Positions 1 to 5,757 of a DNA stretch of 8,787 bases are shown piece after piece. The stretch spans positions 1 to 8,787 of the forward strand of contig JAJYGO010000073.1 of NCBI GenBank assembly GCA_021785115.1, given 5' to 3'. The stretch is from Chloroflexota bacterium (GTDB taxonomy: Bacteria; Chloroflexota; Limnocylindria; Limnocylindrales; CSP1-4). Position 1 is the stretch's first letter, and every line of letters begins with the position of its first letter. A program made the translations under genes and the position numbers. Under the pieces are notes generated by a model, which saw nothing but the letters and a program-made list of their open reading frames with translations, was not told the DNA's origin and ran no database searches.

Positions 1-149
1 TCCACCTGCCCACGGAAGGTAAGGACCTTCGGGCCGTAGATGGGGAACTCGACGAGGACGACCTTCCCGCGGACTACCTCCGACCGCTTGAAGGGGGCCG
101 CGTTCGCCTTGTAGCCCTGCCGAACGAGCGCGTCCCGCGCCTCGTCCAC
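1..149 (-). CDS. Partial reading frame at the left edge: probable continuation of TadG-like A, or start of an overlapping gene
   Basis: This frame is open from the GTG at 149 to the window edge, and 45 of its 49 complete codons end in G or C. It reads V-D-E-A-R-D-A-L-V-R-Q-G-Y-K-A, then V-V-R-G-K-V-V-L-V-E-F-P-I-Y-G-P-K-V, which looks like real protein. The frame that closes TadG-like A over the same bases is Arg-rich and has weaker third-position bias (19 of 25). The simplest reading is a one-base loss in the C run at 151-154, which would splice TadG-like A (…S-V-A-E-A-S-G) to this frame. The alternative is a separate gene starting at GTG 149, with GGAGG (164-160) ten bases upstream, overlapping TadG-like A by 76 bases. 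I do not recognise the encoded segment, and the gene is cut by the window edge. Confidence 0.55.
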   Translation of the reverse strand, partial: MDEARDALVRQGYKANAAPFKRSEVVRGKVVLVEFPIYGPKVLTFRGQV

Positions 150-1513
150 GCCCCGGACGCCTCCGCCACAGACACGAGCGGACTGACGCCGTTGTTGAGG
201 TCCATGATGGCGGGCGAACTCGCCCCGCCACTGACGGCAACTAGATCCTTGTCGCCGCTGTCGCTCGGTCTCATGACGATCGTGACGCCGTCGCCCACCA
301 CCATCGCACCGTTGCCGATGTTGATCCCGCCGCCTCCTCCGCTATTGAAGGCGAAGTAGAACACGCCGGGCATCTGGGACTGCGGGACAGCCGTCGGCGT
401 GTCCGTGCACCCTGCGCCAATGCTGATGCAGTTGTGGCGGTAGGTCGGGTCGAGAATGACGCAGTACGGGCCGCTCACCTGGAGCTTGGTGTAGAAGCCC
501 GGTCCAATTCGAACGGCCTGCGATCCGACGCATGTCTGAACACCGCCCACCGTGGTGACGCTGTGCGCTGCCGGAGTGTCACCGCCGGAGCCGACCAGTA
601 CAACCCCGTTGCCCGACTTCTTGTCCACGGATGACTCCGGGGTGAAGCCGTACGGCAGCGCCGATGTCGGCGCCGTCGGCCCCCCCACCGTGCTCGTCGG
701 TAGCGGGTAGTTCGGGTCGGGGATGGGGCCTGGGAGCTGCTTCGCAGTCTTCAGGGCAAATGGCGCCGGTATGCCCCCGTTGTTGATCTGCGTGTTGCCC
801 CAGCAACTCGCGCCGCACGACACGTAGTCGTGAAGGTAGACCTCGCTGTCGTTGGGCAGCACGAGGGTCGAATTCGAGTTCAACTTCATGTTGTAGTTGC
901 CGCCGACGTCGCCGCCCACCACGGTGAGGGATACGTTGGTCCCGGCCAGGTTGATGTCGGGCTGGGCAGGGCCAGCCTGCCCGGGCTGGCGCAGCGTGAT
1001 CACGGCGAACGAGCTTGGAAAGTCGCCGGCCGTCGCCCAAGCAGTCACGAGGGCATCGTTGATGCCGAAGATGCGCGAGAATATCGACTTGTCCGACGTG
1101 CTCGTGTATGTGCCAGGGTATTTCGTGCCCGCGTTGATGGGCGGCGTGCTGACCCACATGCTGAACGTGCTTGTCGTGTCCGTGACGGGGCTGGCCGCCG
1201 CGGTGTCGCTCGTCCACGGAGTACCCGCGATCGTGACGTTCAGCTGGGACGCCAGGCTGTCCCATGCGGCATGGCGGGCACTCGTGCGATCAGGCGTGTT
1301 TCCGACGAGGAACGGCGCGCCTGACAGCGCAGCTGCGTCGGCGGCATTCTGGTAGTCGCGCCGAACCTTGAGGTACGACCCCAAGTCGACGGCGATGGCC
1401 GCGAAGCCGATGAGCACGACGACGAAGAGGGCGAAGAGAACGATGATCTGCCCCCGCACGCGATCGGGCGCGGTGCGTGGATCCGGCGCGCGGCCCGCAA
1501 CGATCAGGGGCAT
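74..1513 (-). CDS. TadG-like Flp pilus-assembly protein A (C-terminus probably frameshifted)
   Basis: 479 codons as read. After a basic N-terminus comes R-G-Q-I-I-V-L-F at residues 20-27, then a hydrophobic segment (about 22-42) and D-L-G-S-Y-L-K-V-R-R, Q-N-A-A-D-A-A-A-L-S-G. This is the N-terminal signature of TadE/TadG-like proteins: one membrane anchor with the rest outside the cytoplasm. The ectodomain is rich in Gly, Asn, Ser and Thr, has scattered cysteines (for example C-G-A-S-C and D-P-T-Y-R-H-N-C), and includes a G-N-G-A-M-V-V-G-D-G-V-T-I block. The ATG at 1513 is supported by GGAGGG eight bases upstream and overlaps the upstream TadE-like gene by ten bases. The last 25 or so codons before the TAG (76-74) are Arg-rich and poor in coding character, while another frame is strongly coding there, so the real C-terminus probably continues to the window edge. 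The family call is firm; the exact role in pilus assembly is inferred. Confidence 0.8.
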   Translation of the reverse strand: MPLIVAGRAPDPRTAPDRVRGQIIVLFALFVVVLIGFAAIAVDLGSYLKVRRDYQNAADAAALSGAPFLVGNTPDRTSARHAAWDSLASQLNVTIAGTPWTSDTAAASPVTDTTSTFSMWVSTPPINAGTKYPGTYTSTSDKSIFSRIFGINDALVTAWATAGDFPSSFAVITLRQPGQAGPAQPDINLAGTNVSLTVVGGDVGGNYNMKLNSNSTLVLPNDSEVYLHDYVSCGASCWGNTQINNGGIPAPFALKTAKQLPGPIPDPNYPLPTSTVGGPTAPTSALPYGFTPESSVDKKSGNGVVLVGSGGDTPAAHSVTTVGGVQTCVGSQAVRIGPGFYTKLQVSGPYCVILDPTYRHNCISIGAGCTDTPTAVPQSQMPGVFYFAFNSGGGGGINIGNGAMVVGDGVTIVMRPSDSGDKDLVAVSGGASSPAIMDLNNGVSPLVSVAEASGAWTRRGTRSFGRATRRTRPPSSGRR

Positions 1514-2055
1514 GTGGAGAACCCTCCGAGGTAGCTGCCGCTCAGATTGAATGTCTCCACGCGCATCTGCTCTTGCGCGGAGGCGCGGAGGGCGTTGTCC
1601 GCCGTCCCATCGATCCGGTCGATGATCGCGCCGACGAGTGGCACGAAGAGCGGGTGACGGTAGACAACCTGGACCGTCACGTAGATCGAGTACGTGGAAT
1701 CCGGGTTGGCGCGAATGCAGTAGGAGACTGACGACGCTGGAGCCGCTGCGCCGCACCCCACGAGGTTGCTGGCGCTGTACCCGGGCAGCTTGCTCTGAAG
1801 GGACGCCAAGAGCTGGGTGTAGGCGCGCCCGGCGGTGGAGGAAGGGCTGGAGCACGATCCCGCATCGGTCGTGTTCGAGACCGGAAGGGTAGACGCGTAG
1901 CGCGTCGCCTCGCGAACCGCGTTGGTCATGGCGTCCTGGCCGCCCATGAGGAAACTGAACTGGATCACGGCGAAGACGGCGAGGAGGAAGACCGGGAAGA
2001 CCAGGGCGAACTCCACGAGCGACTGGCCACGGGCCTTCCGCCGCACGTGCGCCAT
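1504..2055 (-). CDS. TadE-like minor pseudopilin B
   Basis: 183 residues, a normal TadE length. The short basic leader ends in R-G-Q-S-L-V-E-F (residues 9-16), a prepilin-type cleavage motif with Glu at +5 after the Gly. It is followed by a hydrophobic segment (about 14-36) and the TadE hallmark A-M-T-N-A-V-R-E-A-T-R-Y-A-S. The C-terminal part is beta-rich, has three cysteines in its central region (one further Cys sits at the very C-terminus) and includes H-P-L-F-V-P-L-V-G, a version of the P-(L/I)-(I/V)-G stretch seen in the other TadE-like proteins here. The ATG at 2055 shares one base with the TGA of the upstream gene (TGATG), which suggests translational coupling. An in-frame ATG at 2067 would add four residues and cannot be excluded. 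The protein is probably a minor pseudopilin-like, membrane-anchored component of a Tad/Flp-type surface apparatus. Confidence 0.85.
   Translation of the reverse strand: MAHVRRKARGQSLVEFALVFPVFLLAVFAVIQFSFLMGGQDAMTNAVREATRYASTLPVSNTTDAGSCSSPSSTAGRAYTQLLASLQSKLPGYSASNLVGCGAAAPASSVSYCIRANPDSTYSIYVTVQVVYRHPLFVPLVGAIIDRIDGTADNALRASAQEQMRVETFNLSGSYLGGFSTCP
1522..1527 (-). promoter_or_regulatory. Ribosome binding site for TadG-like A
   Basis: GGAGGG on the minus strand, eight bases before the ATG at 1513 and inside the last codons of TadE-like B. It decides the start of the TadG-like gene, because the same frame stays open upstream to 2143. Confidence 0.75.
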
Positions 2056-2624
2056 CACGAGGAGCATCCGCTCGTGCCGGCTGCCGGAAGCGAATACGGC
2101 TTGTCGAGGCCCACCGGCAGCGTGATCGTGCTCGTGGCGGCAAGGGTGTTCGTGCCGAGCACGCCCGCGATCAACGGGATGAAGATGCTGTGGCCGTAAC
2201 GCACCGTGACGGTCGTCTCGAGCGAAAGCGAGCCGGACACGTCAGTGACGCTCGTGTAGCAGATCGACACGGACTGCAGGTTCGTCGAGCTGTAGAAGGG
2301 AACTTGGGCGGCGAGACCCGCCAGGAGCTTGTTGATCTTGACCGAGTTCGCGTACGCAGTCTCGGTGGTCGTGTCGATTGTTCCCGCCGCATCGGCCTTT
2401 GGCTGGACGAGCGATGCGGCACGGGCTGCGTCGCGCACGGCGTTGGTCACGCCGACCTGCGTTGCCCAGATCGCGCCGAACTGGATCGCGCCGAGCAGCA
2501 GGAGCATGATCGGCACGAGAACCAGGGCGAATTCCGGCAGCGATTGGCCTAACTTGCCCGTGGTCTGCCGAGCCCTGGCGCGCGCGCGGCCCCCCCGGCA
2601 CAGCCTCAAGATTCTGAGACGCAT
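2055..2624 (-). CDS. TadE-like minor pseudopilin A
   Basis: 189 residues; first gene of the leftward operon. The N-terminus is very basic (R-L-R-I-L-R-L-C-R-G-G-R-A-R), followed by L-G-Q-S-L-P-E-F at residues 25-32, a prepilin-like motif with Glu at +5. A hydrophobic segment runs from about 33 to 54, followed by G-V-T-N-A-V-R-D-A-A-R-A-A-S, typical of TadE. The C-terminal domain has a single I-C-Y and an F-I-P-L-I-A-G-V-L-G stretch near residue 155. The ATG at 2624 has GGGGAG seven bases upstream, so the start is well supported. The TGA overlaps the next gene's ATG. No other pilus machinery lies in the window, so the export partner is unknown. Confidence 0.85.
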   Translation of the reverse strand: MRLRILRLCRGGRARARARQTTGKLGQSLPEFALVLVPIMLLLLGAIQFGAIWATQVGVTNAVRDAARAASLVQPKADAAGTIDTTTETAYANSVKINKLLAGLAAQVPFYSSTNLQSVSICYTSVTDVSGSLSLETTVTVRYGHSIFIPLIAGVLGTNTLAATSTITLPVGLDKPYSLPAAGTSGCSS

Positions 2625-2981
2625 CCGCTGACTCCCCGTCCCGAGCTCTCCCCTCGGGTGCGGGCAGAAGTGTTGCGCCGTGACCTTGCAACAGCCCTTA
2701 CATCGATTCCGGGACGATGACGCACGCCGGAGGAGTCAGGGCCCATCCAACGAGCGGGAAGCTCTCGCGCTGACGCATTGCAGCACCCCTAACAGACCAC
2801 GGGTCGCCCTCCATTGCCGGTGCGCGGGCACACCACGCGGTCGGAGCGACGGTGCCCCAAGAGGGCTCGAGTCGTGCTCGGAAATGTCTCCGGCATGGTC
2901 CGATCGATCCAGCGCGCCACGGTCCCATCGTTCGTGCCGCTGCAAAGCGGGCGGCAAGGTGGCGCGGCTATCGATCGAGCG
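2625..2981. other. Divergent intergenic region between the two TadE/TadG operons
   Basis: About 357 bases between the two divergently read operons, where promoters for both are expected. I see no convincing gene: the frames open across it give Arg/Cys-rich translations unlike known families. A small stem (CCGAG at 2641-2645 with CTCGG at 2653-2657) would lie in the leader of the leftward transcript. An inverted repeat (2920-2934 with 2976-2990) reaches into the first codons of the rightward operon. No clear paired -35/-10 promoter was found for either direction. Confidence 0.6.
2632..2637 (-). promoter_or_regulatory. Ribosome binding site for TadE-like A
   Basis: GGGGAG on the minus strand, seven bases before the ATG at 2624. 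It fixes the start of the first gene of the leftward operon. Confidence 0.65.
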
Positions 2982-2990
2982 ATGGGACCG
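2920..2990. repeat. 15-bp inverted repeat spanning the start of the rightward pilus operon
   Basis: The left arm CGGTCCCATCGTTCG (2920-2934) and the right arm CGAGCGATGGGACCG (2976-2990) are complementary at 14 of 15 positions, with 41 bases between them. Shorter matches lie around the arms: GCGCGCCAC (2912-2920) against GTGGCGCGG (2960-2968), and a repeated GATCGATC/TCGATCG. The right arm contains the ATG at 2982, so a transcript starting upstream could fold over its own start codon. The repeat could equally be a regulator-binding site or a dispersed palindrome. Confidence 0.6.
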
Positions 2991-4106
2991 GGGAAGGGCT
3001 TCCGACCGAACGGGCTGCCTCGCGGCGGGTGCGCCACAACGTCTCGCCGCGCCCGGGCCGGCCAGTCGACCGTCGAGTTCGCGCTGCTGCTGCCGGTGCT
3101 GCTCATGCTGGGCGTGATCGCGCTGGACTTCGGCCGCCTGTTCTTCACCTACATCTCGGTGACCAACGCCTCGCGAGAGGCGGCGGTGTACGCGGCCGGC
3201 AATCCCACCGACACCAACGGCATCGCGGCGCGCGGGCGTCAGGAGGTCAACGTGCAGGGCCAGGGCGGCGAAGGCGGCCTGACGTTCACCACGACCTGTG
3301 CCGACCAGCTCGGCGTCCCGATCGACTGCAGCACCGCGGCCGCGGGCAGCGGCACGGGCAACACGATCACGGTCGGCGCCTCCGAGCCGTTCACCTTCCT
3401 GACGCCGGTCATCGGCACGTTCTTCGGCGGCGCGGTCAGCCTCAAGGCGTCCGCCTCCTCGGCGGTGCTCCATCTGGCTGCCAGCGGCGGATCGGCGCCC
3501 ACCACCTGCCAAACCCTGCCGACGCCCAGCTTCACGGTGGCCACCGCCAACCTCACGGTCAGCCTCGACGCCTCCGCGTCCACGCCCACCGGCGGCCAGT
3601 GCGCCATCGCGAGCTACGACTGGGACATGGGCGACGGCGCCAGCCTCACGATCCCCGTCACCGGCAAGACGGCGAGCTACACCTACGCGGCGGGCGGCCA
3701 CTACACGATCACGCTCACGGTGGGCAACCCGGCCGGCACCGTAAGCGCCACGCAGACGCTCGACATCGGCGTGGCGCCGTCACCCACGCCAACCCCGTCC
3801 CCGACTCCCACCCCGACGCCCACGCCAATCCCGAACCCGACGCCGACGGCGGCCCCGATCTGCAACTACCTCCCGAGCATCACGGCCAACGAGACCGGCC
3901 ACGCGGGCAAGTACACGTTCACGGGCGCCTACACGGGGCAGCCCGCCCCCACGTCGTGGAGCTGGAGCTTCGGCGACGGAACCGTCTCCACGCTGCAGAA
4001 CCCGCCGCAGCACAACTACTCGGGGTCCGGCCCGTGGACCGTGACGCTGACCATCCAGGGCGGCTCGTGCGGGGCCCAGTCCACCACACTCCAGGCGACG
4101 AAGTGA
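2982..4106 (+). CDS. TadE-like protein with two C-terminal PKD domains
   Basis: 374 residues from ATG 2982. The N-terminus is basic, then A-G-Q-S-T-V-E-F (residues 26-33) forms the prepilin-like motif, followed by a hydrophobic segment (about 33-54) and V-T-N-A-S-R-E-A-A-V-Y-A. This TadE-type module runs to about residue 175 and includes F-L-T-P-V-I-G. A first PKD domain follows (about 178-264; D-W-D-M-G-D-G near 213, then H-Y-T-I-T-L-T-V), then a 24-residue Pro-Thr linker (266-289), then a second PKD domain (about 290-374; W-S-W-S-F-G-D-G near 328, then W-T-V-T-L-T-I). PKD domains are Ig-like folds used for extracellular binding or as spacers, so this is probably an exposed, adhesin-like or tip-like pseudopilin. 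The start is uncertain: the frame is open back to a TTG at 2814, but codons before 2982 look non-coding and no good ribosome site precedes any candidate. The stop overlaps the next gene. Confidence 0.82.
   Translation: MGPGKGFRPNGLPRGGCATTSRRARAGQSTVEFALLLPVLLMLGVIALDFGRLFFTYISVTNASREAAVYAAGNPTDTNGIAARGRQEVNVQGQGGEGGLTFTTTCADQLGVPIDCSTAAAGSGTGNTITVGASEPFTFLTPVIGTFFGGAVSLKASASSAVLHLAASGGSAPTTCQTLPTPSFTVATANLTVSLDASASTPTGGQCAIASYDWDMGDGASLTIPVTGKTASYTYAAGGHYTITLTVGNPAGTVSATQTLDIGVAPSPTPTPSPTPTPTPTPIPNPTPTAAPICNYLPSITANETGHAGKYTFTGAYTGQPAPTSWSWSFGDGTVSTLQNPPQHNYSGSGPWTVTLTIQGGSCGAQSTTLQATK
3777..3848 (+). repeat. Pro-Thr repeat linker (coding low-complexity tract)
   Basis: Degenerate repeats of CC-N-AC-N units encode 24 residues alternating Pro with Thr, Ser, Ile or Asn between the two PKD domains. 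Such linkers are extended and rigid in secreted proteins. The near-repeat DNA could allow slippage, but units vary at third positions, so it is not a simple microsatellite. Confidence 0.8.
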
Positions 4107-4660
4107 CGGTTCAACGCGTCGTGCCCGCCGAGGGCGCTCGGGATGTCGCCGGCCGGCGCCGCCGCGGCGGCCAGACGCTGGTCGAGTTCGCCCTCCTGCT
4201 GCCCGTCTTCGTGCTGCTCCTGTTCGCTGTGATCGACGGCGGACGCCTGGTCTACGAGAACAGCGTCGTGTCCCAGGCGGCCCGGGAGGCGGCGCGGCAG
4301 GCCTCGGTGGAGGCGGGCTGGGTCGGCTCGACCGACGCCGCCTGCGGCGCGACGAACGGACCGGTGTGCCCAGCCGCCGTGGCCTCGGGCTCGCCCAGCC
4401 TCTACTCGGACGCCCGCACCGCGGCCAACCGCATGACGGCCCCGTTCGGGTCGATCGGCGACGGCCACCTGTTCCTCAGCTGCGATGCGGAGGGCAGCGC
4501 CCCGACCGGTCCGTGGACCGGCGTCACCTGCACCAGCCGCTCGCCCAGCGACGTCGTGTCGGTCCGCGTCGAGCTGCAGTACACGGCCATCACGCCGATC
4601 ATCGGCCAGTTCCTGGGGCCCGTCTGGCTGTCCGGCTCGTCCTCCATGGTCATCAACTAG
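4103..4660 (+). CDS. TadE-like minor pseudopilin C
   Basis: 185 residues from a GTG at 4103, chosen because it overlaps the previous TGA as GTGA (four bases), a typical coupled junction; another GTG at 4121 is possible. The basic leader R-R-R-R-G-G-Q-T-L-V-E-F (residues 18-29) gives a prepilin-like motif with Glu at +5. A hydrophobic segment follows (about 29-49), then S-Q-A-A-R-E-A-A-R-Q-A-S. The external part has Cys residues in C-G-A-T-N-G-P-V-C, L-S-C-D and V-T-C-T, and ends with T-P-I-I-G-Q-F-L-G. It has the standard TadE size without extra domains. It lies between the PKD-bearing TadE-like gene and the TadG-like gene and is probably produced in step with both. Confidence 0.87.
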   Translation: MTVQRVVPAEGARDVAGRRRRGGQTLVEFALLLPVFVLLLFAVIDGGRLVYENSVVSQAAREAARQASVEAGWVGSTDAACGATNGPVCPAAVASGSPSLYSDARTAANRMTAPFGSIGDGHLFLSCDAEGSAPTGPWTGVTCTSRSPSDVVSVRVELQYTAITPIIGQFLGPVWLSGSSSMVIN

Positions 4661-4664
4661 GAGG
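4660..4664 (+). promoter_or_regulatory. Ribosome binding site for TadG-like B
   Basis: GGAGG begins at the last base of the previous stop codon and lies seven bases before the ATG at 4672. It fixes the start within a frame that is open back to 4366. Confidence 0.8.
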
Positions 4665-4671
4665 CTCCCGC

Positions 4672-5718
4672 ATGCCCTGCCGCAACATCGCGAGGTCCGG
4701 CCGCCAGGGCCAGATGCTGGTCCTGTTCGCCGCGGCCCTGACCGCCCTCTGCGTGGGCGTCGGGCTGGTGATCGACGGCGGGTACGGGCTGGCGCAGCGG
4801 CGGGCCGTGCAGAACGCGGCCGACTTCGCCGCCCTGGCGGGCGCGCGGCTCGTCGCCGAGAAGATCGGCGGCAACGCGGTCGACGGCACGGACGACAACG
4901 TAAGGGCGGCCATCTCCACGACCGTGGCTGCCAATGACGGTGCCGCGGTTGCGTTCGGGGCGCCCGGCGGGCCGCAGTACATCGACGCCAGCGGCGCATC
5001 GGCGGGCTGGGTCGGCGGCGGCACCATCCCGTCCACCGCGATCGGCGTCACGGTCCCGACCCAGAAGAGCTGGCAGCCGTTCTTCCTGCGCGTGATCGGG
5101 ATCGGCACCTGGACGGCAGCCGCCACGGCCACCGCCCGGGGCGGATTCGCGGCCGGCATCGCGCAGGCGTTCTTCAACGGCCGCACCCCGTGTGCCGGCA
5201 ACGCGACGTCGAACACGGGCAGCTCCGGCGTGTGCGACCCGCAGCGCTTCACCAACGGGACGCTCAACGTGCCGGGCGGCTTCGGCTGGCTCAAGTTCGG
5301 CTGCAGCGGCTACGGGCTCGGCCAGGACCCGCCCGCCAACGTGGGCGGCTGCTCCAACAGCAAGCCGTTCCTGCAGACCGAGATCGGCCCGCCCGGCAAC
5401 GCGTTCGGCTGCTGCACCCAGGTGGGCCTGCCCGGCAGCAGCGACTTCGTCGGCAGCCTGCCGGGCAACAAGGCGTCAGCCGACTGCAGCTACTACGTGA
5501 ACAACAAGAGCGTGCTCACGGTGCCGGTGTGGGACTACGCGGCCGGCTCCGGATCCAACGCGTACTACCACATCGTCGGCTTCACCGGCTTCCAGATCAC
5601 CGCCTGCAACGGCGGCAAGGACCTCGAGGGCGTCTGGCGGGTGCCGTTCTTCGTGGGGCCGACGACGACCACGCCGGGTTTCGCCGGGCAGGCGCTGGCG
5701 GTGCAGCTGGTGAAGTAG
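4672..5718 (+). CDS. TadG-like Flp pilus-assembly protein B, Cys-rich ectodomain
   Basis: 348 residues. R-Q-G-Q-M-L-V-L-F at residues 11-19 matches the prepilin-like position but has Leu where TadE proteins have Glu, as in the other TadG-like protein. A hydrophobic segment (about 15-36) leads into V-I-D-G-G-Y-G-L-A-Q-R-R-A-V-Q-N-A-A-D-F-A-A-L-A-G, the classic TadG/TadE-G-like N-terminus. The long outer domain from about residue 160 has eight cysteines (including an adjacent pair in F-G-C-C-T), enough for four disulfides, and is rich in Gly, Asn and Ser. A-F-F-N-G near 165 and F-T-G-F-Q-I-T-A-C-N near 305 mark its ends. The start has an excellent ribosome binding site. It is the last gene of the rightward operon. 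Its likely role is a membrane-anchored surface or minor pilus component, inferred from the family. Confidence 0.85.
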   Translation: MPCRNIARSGRQGQMLVLFAAALTALCVGVGLVIDGGYGLAQRRAVQNAADFAALAGARLVAEKIGGNAVDGTDDNVRAAISTTVAANDGAAVAFGAPGGPQYIDASGASAGWVGGGTIPSTAIGVTVPTQKSWQPFFLRVIGIGTWTAAATATARGGFAAGIAQAFFNGRTPCAGNATSNTGSSGVCDPQRFTNGTLNVPGGFGWLKFGCSGYGLGQDPPANVGGCSNSKPFLQTEIGPPGNAFGCCTQVGLPGSSDFVGSLPGNKASADCSYYVNNKSVLTVPVWDYAAGSGSNAYYHIVGFTGFQITACNGGKDLEGVWRVPFFVGPTTTTPGFAGQALAVQLVK

Positions 5719-5757
5719 GGGGGTCGTCCGCGCCGGCGCACCCGGTGGCGATGCGCC
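5719..5757. other. Convergent gap between the pilus operon and the histidine kinase
   Basis: 39 bases between two opposing stop codons. It contains a perfect palindrome GCGCCGGCGC (5730-5739), but neither strand shows a strong hairpin followed by a T-run, so no intrinsic terminator is called. Confidence 0.5.

Noticed and set aside
1..149. PASTA-like domain in the left-edge frame
   Set aside because: V-D-E-A-R-D-A-L-V-R-Q-G-Y loosely resembles a PASTA helix, but the following strand pattern does not fit and only about 50 residues are visible, so no family is claimed.
1514..2143. Upstream part of the long minus-strand frame ending at 74
   Set aside because: This stretch is the out-of-frame shadow of TadE-like B and TadE-like A; the real start at 1513 has a strong ribosome binding site.
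2814..2981. N-terminal extension of the PKD-TadE gene from a TTG at 2814
   Set aside because: The frame is open, but the 56 extra residues are Arg/Cys-rich, unlike any TadE leader, overlap the inverted repeat and have no ribosome site. The prepilin-like motif is correctly placed when starting at 2982.
2736..3701. 321-codon minus-strand open frame opposite the PKD-TadE gene
   Set aside because: It is antisense to a gene with clear TadE and PKD motifs, and its translation is Arg/Gly/Ala-rich without recognisable domains.
3777..3848. Possible CRISPR-like or tandem repeat array
   Set aside because: The periodicity comes from Pro-Thr codons inside a continuous reading frame; there are no spacers and no cas genes.
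5719..5757. Bidirectional intrinsic terminator in the convergent gap
   Set aside because: Only a 10-bp palindrome is present, with no stable stem-loop followed by a T-run on either strand.
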